Part shown: piece by piece, positions 23,352 to 34,140 of the stretch | Numbering within the stretch: position 1 is the first letter of the stretch | Layout: every line of letters starts with the position of its first letter | Assembly: GCA_003550325.1 (NCBI GenBank) | Contig: QKWP01000139.1 | Coordinates: 125,962-189,961, forward strand | Length of the DNA: 64,000 bases | Source of the DNA: Gigaspora rosea | Taxonomy: Eukaryota; Glomeromycota; Glomeromycetes; Diversisporales; Gigasporaceae | Direction of reading: 5' to 3' | Made by a program: the position numbers and the translations under genes | Notes under the pieces: model-generated | The model's input: only the letters and a program-made list of their open reading frames with translations | Told to the model about the DNA's origin: nothing | The model's database searches: none

Positions 23352-23473
23352 CAGATATCTTGTGATCTAGTAATTGTAATTGGATAAAATTTATACCATT
23401 TGATTTGTCTTATTGAGACGAATTGAATGGTATAAAATTCATTCAATTCTGATCACTGGATCACAAGATATCA
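23352..23473. repeat. Imperfect palindrome with GTCTC...GAGAC centre
   Basis: Arms AGATATCTTGTGATC and GATCACAAGATATC around GTCTTATTGAGACGAATTGA. Confidence 0.75.
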
Positions 23474-23552
23474 TCATTTATGCAAAATATAAATTTTTGT
23501 ATAAATTTGAATTTATTATTAAATATATATAAAATATTTAATAGTTAATAAC

Positions 23553-23842
23553 TTTTGATCCACTGGTCCGTTTTGGACGATTTTACCACCAAATGACCGT
23601 CTCAATGAGACGATTCTAACAAGCACAAAATCGTCAAAATCTAATCACAGGATCATAAGATCGATATAGAGTTATCTTATTTTATAAAATTATAATAGTA
23701 AATCTGCAAATTTTTACATATAAACCTTTAATTATCTTGGGATCCTGTGATTGGATGTTAACGATTTTGTACTTGTTAGAATCGTCTCACTGAGACGGTC
23801 ATTTTGATAGTAAAATCACCCAAAACGGACCAGTGAAACACA
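23553..23842. repeat. Long imperfect palindrome, ~110-bp arms
   Basis: Left arm has GATCCACTGGTCCGTTTTGG, CCGTCTCAATGAGACGATTC and AATCACAGGATC; the right arm repeats them reverse-complemented. Related sequence at 57372-57673. Confidence 0.8.
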
Positions 23843-25010
23843 AATTATTAGCTATCAAATAATGGCCCACAATCCCCTCCCTTTGAAATTTAGTTTTTAT
23901 ATTCTATTTTTGTGTACTAATTAATTATATCTAAAACTATATATGATTTAAAAAAAATTTACAGTAATTTATTCTTTATTAAACATAGTTCAAATAATAA
24001 AAATTGTATAAAAATTTATTTGTTTATTAAAAAGTTTTATTAGTAGAAACTTTAACTGGCCCACAATACCTCCATCTACCTTATATTATAAAATTTTGAG
24101 ATAATGTGAATAACATTTTATTATTACACTTTTATAAGTTATGCTTAGGTGAAAAAAATTAAAAAAATTAAAAAATATTTTAACTTAACCGTAAACATAA
24201 AAGTGTATTAATAAGATTTTATCCAAATTATCTCAAAATTTTAGAGTATATGTAATTTTGTATCCTGAACAACTTTACTTAGATATTTCTATTGATATAC
24301 TTTAAATGATTTTAACTTTTATATGTAGCTACAATATACAATTATTTTAAAAAAAATTTTTTCTAATTTTTTTTAAAATAATTGTATATCATAGCTACAT
24401 ATAAAAGTTTAAATTATCTAAAGTAAATCGATAAAAATGTCTAAGTAAATTATATATATTTTAAAATTTTGAGATAATTTGGATAAAATTTTATTAATAC
24501 ACTTTTATAATTTATGATTAAGTTAAAAAATTTTTAATTATTTTAATTTTTCGCTAAACATAAATTCTAAAAGTATAATAATAAAATATTATTCAAATTA
24601 TTTGAAAACTTCAAAATATATATAATTTTATTTTCTGAACAATGTTATTAAAGCATTTTTATCAATATACTTAGTATAATTTTAACTTTTATATATAGAC
24701 AAAATAATCAATTATCAAAAAAAAAATAGATTTAAAAATTTTTACTTGCTAAAAAATAATTAATAATTTACAAAAATATTTATAATGATTAAATAATTAA
24801 TTCAAAATAATTAATTCAAAATATTATAATAATAATATGATTATGTAGGGGTAGTTTTATATAGATAGTAAATAAAAAATTATGATAGTGATTATAATAC
24901 AAATGCGCTTATATAAAGGTAAAAATTATAGTAAAAAGGTTAGTAAACTTATAAAAGTATTTATATTGGTTTTGTGACTATATAGAGGGTGACTATATAG
25001 TATTTGACTA

Positions 25011-26550
25011 TATTTATATTCAGTTTTACTAAATCATACCACTGGTGCTCAACACCACAATGATCTACACCAATCAATAACAAGAATTAATTTCTTGTGA
25101 AGTTAAATATCAATGAAATAAATGACTATAAAATAATTTTATTTGTAAATCAGTTAACTATAAATAACCTTGTCTGTAATTTATTGCAATTTGCAAAATT
25201 ATGTGAAGCAGTCAGTTGATAGCAATAGAAAATAGTTTATAATATGCTCATGCACAAATTATAGTATACTTTATTATACTAGTATAGCATATTTACATGT
25301 GAAATTACCAATTTTTTAATGTCCAATCAAATGCTAAATTTTGTAAACTCACCATTCTAGATAGCAGAAAACTATGAACTTCATAATACAAGCATGACAA
25401 TGTTCTAACACAATTGAATAAATAATAATCAACTGTCAAATTATAAAAATAACAGTTAATAGTCAAATTAGAAACAATAATTGATTGCCAAATTATGAAT
25501 AATAATTGATAGTCAAATACCAGAAACAGAGCTATTTTTAAGTGAAAATAAAGAGTATAGTTTATATAAATATTCAATAATATTTATTACAGAATCTAGC
25601 ATTTGGTTGGATACTATAGTAGCTATTTTTCTATATATATAAGTATGAATAATTTTGAACTTTAATTTAAGATTAAATTAGGATGACTATTTAAATTAAT
25701 ATCTTTGTAAACAAAATTTGCATGTTTTTGATTGTACTACATTGTATTGTTTTTAATTCTCTAGCAAATTACTATTATAAGACATTAGACCTAAGAATAT
25801 TTTCTAGCAACTAATCTATTGTTATAGTACAGAACATAAGTATAACTCCTAACAAATAACCTGTGACTTCTCTATATAAAAAAGTCTACATTGAACTTTT
25901 GGTTAAAATTAATAATCTACTAAATCAACAAAAAATCAATTGAGCTTTATTTTTTTTGATATCTCTTTTGATAATAGCTTATTTAATTGATATTATATTG
26001 TATTAGTATTAGCATTTTATTAGTTGCAAGTATATATTAATAATATATTGTCAATCTTGATTAAATGTAGCTATTGTTAAAAAGGTATTAGCAAAATAGG
26101 TAGATCCAAATTAATCTGTTTATGCTAAATACTATTGATCTTCTCAAAGCCAATATGTATAGTAAACAGCTTTTGTATCAATTCTAAAAGGTTATTTGGC
26201 ATAAAAATTATAGCAAACTGACTTGGCAGATTAATTTTTTATTAGATTTGACAGGTTAACAGTTTTGACAAGATTGGTTTTAGAAGGTTAACAGTATATA
26301 AGTACTAGAGGTTAGGCCAATAATAAATTCAATAATTGGTTTATATTTACAGATTTAATTAGATATAGTAAATACTGTAGAATAAATTGGCAAAAAATTT
26401 TTATATTGCAAGTATAGTAATTTGGTAATTCAAAAAGGTGTACAGTATAATTTAAAATTGGTTAAAGTGTTCTTTATTTATTTTACCAAAAATGGCCAGA
26501 TAAAAGATTACTTTAAAAAGAAGACACACTATGTACTATTTCTGGGTGCA
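25011..26550. other. Gene-free AT-rich region
   Basis: No gene. About 25036-25120 (CATACCACTGGTGCTCAACACC) is a partial copy of the MITE at 57004. About 25424-25520 holds four degenerate ~33-bp repeats around ATTGATAGTCAAAT; the open frame across it is a by-product. Confidence 0.5.
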
Positions 26551-26583
26551 GATTGTATGGTGCTCCAAGTCACTTCTCATCAA

Positions 26584-26660
26584 ATGCGCCAAATTTGGCT
26601 ATATATATTCAAGGTATGCCAAATTTGGCTAGATATATCCAAGGTGCGCCAAATTTAGAT
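26584..26660. repeat. ~30-bp repeat, 2.5 units
   Basis: GCGCCAAATTTGGCTATATA units at about 26585, 26617 and 26646, each followed by ATYCAAGGT. GCGCCAAATTTGGC is itself close to palindromic. Confidence 0.8.
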
Positions 26661-26859
26661 TTGGCTATATATAAAAATTTGTAACTCAGCCTAAATTATC
26701 TGATATCATAGCCCAAATACTATGGGTCAAGTAATGTGAATAATTTTTATATATTAGGGAAGTGCAGTAAATCACGTAATTTCCTAGGGGGGTCCGCCAT
26801 CTATCACGTCCTATATATATATAGTATAAATAGCCAATGATATTGAAGTGTTTGTCAAA

Positions 26860-27460
26860 TATATTTTTTTAAAAAATTTTATTTTTCCGTCGAACGTAAA
26901 AATCAAAAGTCAATTAATAAAAAGTTCTCCAATACTTATAAACATTTTGTGGTAAGTGTATTTTGATCTGCTGAATAAGGTTACTTAATCGATTTTAATC
27001 GATTTGCTTAGTAAAATTTAAACTTTATTATGTAGCAACGTTTGTCAATTGAGGGGCGAATATATTTTTTTAAAAACTTTAATATTTCTGTCAAACGTAA
27101 AAATTAAAAGTCAATTAATAAAAAATTCTCTAATACTTATTAGAATTTTGCAATAAGTGTATTTTGACCTGCTGAATAAGGTTACTTAATCGATTTTTTC
27201 GATTTACTTAGTAAAATTTAGACTTTACTATGTAGCAACGTTTGTCAATTGTGGGGCGAATATATTTTTTTAAAAAATTTTAATTTTTCTGTCGAACGTA
27301 AAAATCAAAAGTCAATTAATAAACAATTCTCCAATGCTTATGAAAATTTTGTTGTGAGTGTATTTTGATCTGCTGAATAAGGTTACTTAGTCGATTTTTT
27401 TCGATTTGCTTAGTAAAATTTAGACTTTACTATGTAGCGACTTTTGTCGATTATTGGTTT
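26860..27460. repeat. Three 200-bp tandem repeats
   Basis: Units start at about 26860, 27061 and 27261. Shared words: GTCGAACGTAAAAATCAAAA, CTGCTGAATAAGGTTACTTA and TATGTAGCAACGTTTGTCAA. Unit length is constant at 200 bp. No coding capacity. Confidence 0.93.
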
Positions 27461-27803
27461 CGCGCCAATTTTATGTAGATCGAATATATGTGACGCCAAT
27501 TTTGATATAAATTATATGCAACAACAAGGCGCCAATTTTATAGCTTACATAATAAATTGTATAAATTTTTTAAATTTTAATATCATATAATTTTGATATT
27601 TGGACTTTTTAAAAAATTTTAACAAATAAGTTTGATAGAGCTAAAGATAAAAATTTATTTTTATCAGTTATTTATTAAATAAATCTTTGGATTTTATAGT
27701 TATAAGATTTTAAAAATGCAATTAGAATTTGATGAGAAGTGACTTGGAGCACCATAGAATCTTTTTTAATTAAATGTGGCTTTTTTTTGAAATCTAAATT
27801 GCA

Positions 27804-28021
27804 TATGGGGTAAGTCTGTAGAAAAGGGACAAATTTTTCTAAGTAAAAGTTTTCTTGACTTTAAGCTTAAATATCTTAACAACTATCTTAATAAATTTTA
27901 ATGAATAAAATAAAAAAATTTTTAGCAAATTTGATTAAATAGTTGTCAAGATATTTTAGTTTAAAAATTAAAAAAATTTTACTAAAAATGATTTGTCCCT
28001 TTTCTACTAACTCACCCACAT
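27804..28021. mobile_element. Foldback MITE, ~215 bp
   Basis: Ends TGGGGTAAGTCTGTAGAAAA and (complement) TGGGTGAGTTAGTAGAAAAG, both continuing to GGGACAAAT; the inner parts also pair (AGATATTT... / AATATCT). TATG-like words flank both sides, so exact ends are uncertain. Confidence 0.8.
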
Positions 28022-28571
28022 ATTATAAGTGCAAAGGATATAGTGTTCCAAATTTTAGTAGAAAAACCAACTAGTTGCCAATAGTATTTTTATAACCTGA
28101 ACTGAATTAAACTTAGGTCAAGTTCAAATTCAGGTTCAGTATTGAACCTGAGTCTGAACATTTTTTAAACATGTTCAGGTTCAGCATCTGCAAATTTTAT
28201 ATATAGATATTGATTGATATATAATACTTAATCATTTTATATTAATTATAAAATACCGTTATATATTGATTAATTGGATAAAATTGATACATACAGTATC
28301 TATAATCGATATATATCATTTTTTATATTAAATCGTTATATATCTATAAATTAATTATAATCATAATTATTTGAAATAATATATAACAATTAACATATCT
28401 TTAACAATTACATAGTGTTTTGACCTATTATGAAAATTTCAACCTGGATCACCAGCTAAAAAAAAACAAAGTTCAAAATTTTTAAGCCCATTTAATCCAT
28501 AAGCTGGCATAGATTATAAATATATATTCTATAAAATATAAAAAAAATTATAAAAAAAAGAAACCATTTTG
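28022..28571. other. Gene-free AT-rich spacer
   Basis: No gene. CAGGTTCAGTATTGAACCTG at about 28130-28149 is a near-perfect palindrome, with further CAGGTTCAG copies next to it. Confidence 0.5.
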
Positions 28572-28690
28572 CACTATTTTTATCCCTCTCTCCCTTTTAT
28601 TTCTCTCTCCCTTTATTCTTCTCTTCCTTTTACTCCTCTCTCTCTTTCTCTCTCTTCTTTTCTTTTTTTCTTTTTTTTTAATATTTTAAA
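28572..28690. repeat. CT-rich simple repeat
   Basis: Pyrimidine tract of CTCTCTCCCTTT-type units. Confidence 0.9.
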
Positions 28691-28849
28691 TTCTTTTAAA
28701 ATATTTTAGGACTGGAAAATCAAGCTGGATCAGTAGATCTGAGCCTGGATCATATTAAGAGCACATTTGACTAAATTTATGAAATGTTTTGATGATCATA
28801 TTACAAGATCAGATTAGATCTTTGTTTATTTTTTTGTTTATAATTTGTT

Positions 28850-29420
28850 TTTCTTTTTTTTTTAGTTTTGGTTTGTTTTTTCAAATTTTTTTTTATTTAT
28901 TATTTTTTAATTTTTTTTTATTTTATTTTTACACTTTACAAAAATATCAACCCTAACTTTTTGGCACTTTGCAAGAAATTTAACAACTTTTCGATACTTT
29001 GTGCAAGCCAACTCGACCTTGTTCTTTCAATGCATTTTTTTGATGCTTGTTTTATCACTCTTTAGTAATTTTTTGTTATTTTTTTTAGTGCTTCTTATTG
29101 TTTTTAGTACTTTTTTTATCATTTTTTAGTTTTTTTATTATTCTTTAGTGCTTTTCCTATTGTTTTTATACTTGGTTTGTCATTTTTAGTGCTTTTTGTT
29201 GTTTTTTAATACTTTTTTATTGTTTTTTAGTACTTCTTTTGTCACTCTTTAAGTATTTTTTTTTAGTACTTTTTTTATTATTCTTTTAATACTTTTTTGT
29301 CATTCTTTTATTATTCTTTTAATACTTTTTTGTCAATCTTTTAGTGCTTCTTTTAATATTTTTCAAAGCTTTTTTTAATGTTCATTTAGGACTTCTTTTA
29401 TTATTTGTTTAGTCTAAACT
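28850..29420. repeat. T-rich degenerate tandem repeat
   Basis: Repeating TTTTTAGTRCTTYTTTTATT words roughly every 20-30 bp. The open frame at 28868-29065 lies in this low-complexity sequence. Confidence 0.75.
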
Positions 29421-29684
29421 TAGCATTGATCTTAGTATTAATGTTTGTACTGTGTAAACTTTAATATTAACCTTTATATGGATATTAGTATTAATGTTTA
29501 TACAAACACAAGTAATAACATTTATATTAAGTAATATTTATATAAACATTATTATAAGCATGAACATTAGAACAAATATTTATATAGATATTTGTATGAA
29601 AATTAGTAATAATATTTATATAGTATTAATTAGATTATAATTGTAATAAAAAAATTATATATTATAATAATAATTGTAATAAAA

Positions 29685-29960
29685 AAGAGTTTTTTAAAAA
29701 AAAAAATTTAAAAAAAAAGTTTTTTTTTTAAAATAAAAAAATAAAAAAAAAAATTTTATATATTTTTTTTTTTTTTTATTAAAAAAAAAAATTTTTTTTT
29801 TTTTAAGTTGAAAAAAAAAGAGTTTTTTAAAAAAAAAAATTTAAAAAAAAAGTTTTTTTTTTAAAATAAAAAAATAAAAAAAAAAATTTTATATATTTTT
29901 TTTTTTTTTTATTAAAAAAAAAAATTTTTTTTTTTTTAAGTTGAAAAAAAAAGAGTTTTT
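29685..29960. repeat. Tandem duplication of a ~128-bp poly-A/T block
   Basis: Two nearly identical copies, each bounded by AAGAGTTTTTT and ending AAGTTGAAAAA, made almost wholly of A and T runs. Possible assembly-sensitive region. Confidence 0.85.
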
Positions 29961-30900
29961 TAAAAAAATTAAAATAAATAATAACTTAAAGCTTTTAAAT
30001 AATTTTAACTTTTTATATAAATATTAGTATATACAATTATTTGTATGAATAATAGTATGAGCATTAGTACAAATATTAGTATAAATATTTCTATAAATGT
30101 TGTACAAATATTAGTAATAATGTACTAATATTTATACTAACGTTTATACTAACATTTATACTAATCTTTGTAAATTTATTGTATTAGATATCTAATAAAA
30201 ATACAATTACATGGGTAAAAATTTTTGAAAAGATCTAAGGTATTTAAAAATTTTTATAGAGTATTGGTACATGTAATATATCTTGTACATTTAATATATT
30301 TGGTGTAGTAGCTCTAAAACAAGAGTTTAAGCAGGAGCTAAATCAATGATTGGTAATACATGATGCAACTTGTGTTATTAACTTATGATAAAACCATTTT
30401 ATCAAACAACTTCAAATTAATAAAATAATGCATGACACAATTTATAATAATAAACAAATAATGCAACTTATAACTAAATAATAAATTTGATATTTGAGTA
30501 TGCTACTAGTGTGCTTAAAAAAAACCTGTTATTAGACTTTCAAATATATTTTGTACTAGGCAAAATTAGCTTAATTTGTTAGGGATTGTGTCTAGTGCAA
30601 AATATAATTAAAAGCCCAATAACGGGCTTTTCTTTGAACACACTCATATAATAGATATATAAAGTATTTTGGTATAATAGATATAAGAAAAATAGTGTTT
30701 TTTTTTTTATATTAGAAATTTGGTTAGTGCATAAATGCCTTTGTATATCTATAGGCCATAGGCCAAACAAAAACTGGTTAGTGCTACCAAATGCATAATA
30801 ATAACAATAATGAATTGAAGACCCTAAAACAAAAGAAGAAATTGAGTAAAATTTGAGAATTATCAAATGGTTTAATATTAAAAATCTTGTATTTTGAATA
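29961..30900. other. Gene-free AT-rich region
   Basis: No gene. 30000-30170 has loose repeats of TATTAGTATAAATATT. The minus-strand frame at 30866-30579 has no recognisable family. Confidence 0.4.
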
Positions 30901-31080
30901 ATGAAATTTTCAAGTAATTAATTAGATAGTAATAGTGAAAACTCACAAATTGATTATACTAAAGAATTTGATGAAGTTGGACATGATGGATTAATGACTA
31001 GCAAACAGAGTGTTTTTGATTTTGATCCTTCAGAATTAGCAGCAAATCTAGTAAAGTGTAAAATTATGAAAATTATATAA
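30901..31080 (+). pseudogene. Short coding relic of unknown family
   Basis: ATG-led 60-codon frame with one internal stop at codon 7, reading 'SENSQIDYTKEFDEVGHDG' and 'SVFDFDPSELAANLVK'. The acidic, non-repetitive composition differs from the surrounding low-complexity DNA and looks like real protein-coding sequence. Followed at once by a MITE that may have cut it. I do not recognise the family. Confidence 0.4.
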
Positions 31081-31095
31081 ATTGCGGTGCAGATA

Positions 31096-31332
31096 AGCCA
31101 CACAAAGTTAATTTTTCAGTTTCATAATCTGCTGACTCAATTTTTTGAAAAAAATTTTTTTTAAAAAAAATTCAAATTGAGCCAATTATTCCATTTTTGC
31201 TATTTAATTTTTTCTTTGTGTTGCCTGATGGTGACTTTAATTTTCCTAAATCACTTGATAGATCTGAAAACCAAATATACAAAATTTCTGATTCCATGTT
31301 ATGCAAACTGAAAAATTAACTTTGCGTGGCCT
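31096..31332. mobile_element. TA-flanked MITE, 237 bp
   Basis: Ends AGCCACACAAAGTTAATTTT and (complement) AGGCCACGCAAAGTTAATTT, both continuing to TTTCAGTTT; TA at 31094-31095 and 31333-31334. The same terminus family occurs at 47041-47410. Confidence 0.88.
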
Positions 31333-31439
31333 TAGATGCAAACATGAGATTACTGACTAATTTACAATAGATTAAAAATAATAAAAAAATAAAAAAATAA
31401 TAAAATAAAAAAATTAAAAATTAAAAAAATAAAATATAT

Positions 31440-32411
31440 TAGTGAAATTTAAATTATACGGAGGGGAAAATAGTGCTTCGCAAAATCAGCCTATGGCACT
31501 TCAAAACGTAAAAATAAATCTTTTATAAACCAATTTTTTCATTTTTTATAATTATAATATTTGCGTCATCAATAGTTGCGTCAATCATCAATTGTTACGT
31601 CAATCATCAAAGTTGTGTCAGACGAACCATTGACGAAATCGTTGCGTCACCCCCACTGATCTATTATAGGTAATAAAATTGGTAAAATGTAACAAGCCCG
31701 GTCTTTTATATGACCGTTTACAGTACGTTGTAAATACCAAAGTGGATGTAATTATTAACTTGTGTCACTGAAAACCAATCATAGTTAACCAAATAAGAAT
31801 TTCTGTGATAAGTATAGTGCTTCGATCCATAATTCGATCAATTCAGGATAGATCTGATAATTCGGAAATCCGTATCCTTTAATTTAAACGGGTAGATCCG
31901 TAATATATATCGGATTAAGATAAGGATTATCATCTTAGATATCAGATATTGTTAATTACCAATATCTCGCGCATTTTGTCAGACGTACATACATACGTTA
32001 AATCGACTCAGTAATCAAGACTATGCTGCAAACTACATAATTTGACATTACAGATTTTCATGTTACATATAAAATCAAAGAAATAGTCGATATGTCTTCA
32101 AAGATATTTATTAAAATCGATCTATTTCAAATGGTTCAACTCGTTAACAAATAAAGAGTTTTATGTTACATTTGACCTACATGCTAACCCATACGTATAT
32201 ACATTACTATTACATGCACGTACGAATGTATCCATATTTTGAAAACATGATTACTCAATTATTTTTACGTATTGAATTCGAATTTACTCAATCCGAATTA
32301 TAAGTTATATCGTATTCATTAAAGCCAATCCGAATTTATCGTAATCCATATAGTCGATAATCGATGAAAAATAGGATCAAAGATATAGATAAGTATATTC
32401 ATGGTTTGAAT
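31440..32411. other. Gene-free, with GTTGCGTCA repeats
   Basis: Three copies of TGCGTCAATCATCAA-like words at 31560-31615; the same word family reappears inside an F-box pseudogene at 41320-41465. 31820-31960 and 32270-32370 are rich in ATCCGAAT/ATTCGGAT words. No gene. Confidence 0.45.
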
Positions 32412-32786
32412 CAGTATTGGAAACCTTTTTTGAGACTTATGTTCTCGTGAGAACAAATTTATTTAATGTTCTCGTCAGTAAAATTTATTTAAAATCTAGT
32501 TTTTTTTAAAATTTCTGTTTGGTACATATTAGAAATTTATTTAAATTTTTATTTCAACCTTTCTCATTTTTATGTTCATGTATTTTTCTTTTCAGATGAT
32601 TTTGGAATTTTACTCGATTCGCATATTTAATTCTATATCTGATATAGCATTATGTTATATATACTTATATAGAGAATATATTTTTAATTATTAGTTCTCA
32701 AATTTTTTTTTTTATAGAGATCGTTTACAGAGTATCAAATGTTCTCAAATTTAGAGGTATTTTCTCGTGAGAAATTTCCAACACTG
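32412..32786. mobile_element. hAT MITE (CAGTGTT family), 375 bp
   Basis: Ends CAGTATTGGAAA and TTTCCAACACTG; flanking GTTTGAAT (32404-32411) and GTTTGGGT (32787-32794) match at 6 of 8. Subterminal TGTTCTCGTGAGAACA and TTTCTCGTGAGAAA match the family motif. Confidence 0.85.
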
Positions 32787-33053
32787 GTTTGGGTTTACTA
32801 ATTTTCTCCATCATTTCCTATTGGAAGATGAATATTTTATCTTTCATAGTACGAAAATTAAAAATGTAGTACGAATATTTTTTTCTTAATAATTATCGCT
32901 ATTTAATACTAACTTTTTGGTGACCCATAGATTTAACAGATTTTAATAAGTAACATTGTGCGATCGATTAAATAATCTTACAAGAATTACACAGATAGAA
33001 TTTATTCCTTGAGCTATCGATAGAAATGAGAATAATGAATCAAGAATTGCGCC

Positions 33054-33233
33054 TAGAATTCCAATCCGGTTGGCGTTTATCCGAATAATTATCAGATATC
33101 CGTTATCCGAGTATCCGATCCGAAATTTATCCGATATTTGATATCGGAATAATTCCGGGTTTATCCGGTCTGAATTATCCGGATAATTCAGATACGGATA
33201 AACAGATGACAGATTTATCCCGGATTGACTCTA
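33054..33233. mobile_element. hAT-like MITE rich in ATCCGG/CCGGAT
   Basis: Ends TAGAATTCCAATCCGG and (complement) TAGAGTCAATCCGG. Flanking ATTGCGCC and ATTGCACA match at 5 of 8 only, so an old insertion. The interior has many TATCCGAAT/ATTCCGG words. Confidence 0.6.
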
Positions 33234-34140
33234 ATTGCACAAAACGCAAACTTACAAGAAAGAAAAATTTTTTTTTTCTTTTTTGTAAGTACTGTATATG
33301 TTGATGGTGGTATTTTCCTGCTGCTAGCATTTAAATAAAATTTATAAGCGAAAAAGAAATCTTTATTCAAAAAGCAAAAAAAAAAAAAGTTGCTAAATAT
33401 TTCAACTGATATTTATACTGTACCAACAATCCTGCAAAAATAAAATATAAATTACATTTTCAACCATATAATTAATAATGTATATATTTAAAAAATAGTT
33501 TTATGAGTTCGAAAGTAATTTAGCAAAAATTTTTGATTTCAATGTTCACACGACACGATAGTAATTTGGCGAAAAGTTTTTACGAGTTCAATGTTTTTAA
33601 GAAAGTAATTTTGCAAAAAGTTGAGTTCAGTGTTTTCACAAAGCAGTTTGAAAAAATTTATTTTTAAGAAAATAATTTGTGACTAAAATTTATCAATATA
33701 ATATTATGACTGTTTATTATTAATATTTATTTTTTTTGAATTTGTGAGACGGCGTAATTTTGTTTGTCCAATCAAAAGTGGTAAGGAAATTGGGCTCTCC
33801 ATATATGGACTGGTATGCACCGAATATGTGAAACCATAGAAATTACGTAAATTTGACGATTGCATGTTTGTAGAACTATATCGAATTAACCAAAATTATT
33901 AATAATCATCAGTTATACAATTGTAGAATTACGTATTTCTATATATATATATATACTAATCGGATGACACATTGCGCACGCATGATTTCTGCGGCTGCCC
34001 ATTTCTAATCGTAATTCAGTAATTTTGAGTCATTTTTTGCGTGACAAAAATTGCGTAATAGAGTCATGCTGAAAAGTATTTAATAGTAGGATTCCTCAAA
34101 CTGTGCTGCCTTTAGATTAAAAACAACACAAAGAGAAAAC
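33234..34140. promoter_or_regulatory. Upstream region of F-box gene 1
   Basis: No gene. Direct repeats of GTAATTTGGCAAAA...TTTTGAGTTC-like phrases at 33500-33650. A TATATATATATATA run at about 33941 lies some 200 bp before the start codon, with a purine-rich, A-rich leader (AACACAAAGAGAAAAC) directly before ATG 34141. Promoter location inferred only. Confidence 0.4.

Larger units (their letters stand above)
23325..24081. mobile_element. TA-flanked element nested in the pogo-like element
   Basis: Ends AGGTAAAAGGGGGTATTGTG and (complement) AGGTAGATGGAGGTATTGTG, both continuing GGCCAG; TA on both sides (23323-23324, 24082-24083). An extra internal copy of the right end (GGCCCACAATCCCCTCCCTTT) near 23868 suggests a composite. 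Contains two long palindromes. Confidence 0.8.
22779..25010. mobile_element. Large non-coding pogo-like element with nested insertion
   Basis: Left end CAGTCAAACCTCCATATAGT, right end reading TAGTCAAATACTATATAGTC on the complement; flanked by TA at 22777-22778 and 25011-25012. About 2.2 kb with no transposase. It contains repeated ~300-380-bp blocks (AAATTTTGAGATAATTTG ... TTAGGATACAAATTAC at about 23045-23320, 24090-24290 and 24455-24660) and the nested element at 23325. Confidence 0.8.
26558..27754. mobile_element. TA-flanked element with internal 200-bp tandem repeats
   Basis: Terminal repeats TGGTGCTCCAAGTCACTTCT continuing CATCAAAT, at 26558 and inverted at 27754, with TA on both sides (26556-26557, 27755-27756). 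Similarity even covers a few outer bases (GATT...AATC). 1.2 kb, no transposase. Mariner-like by target choice only. Confidence 0.82.
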
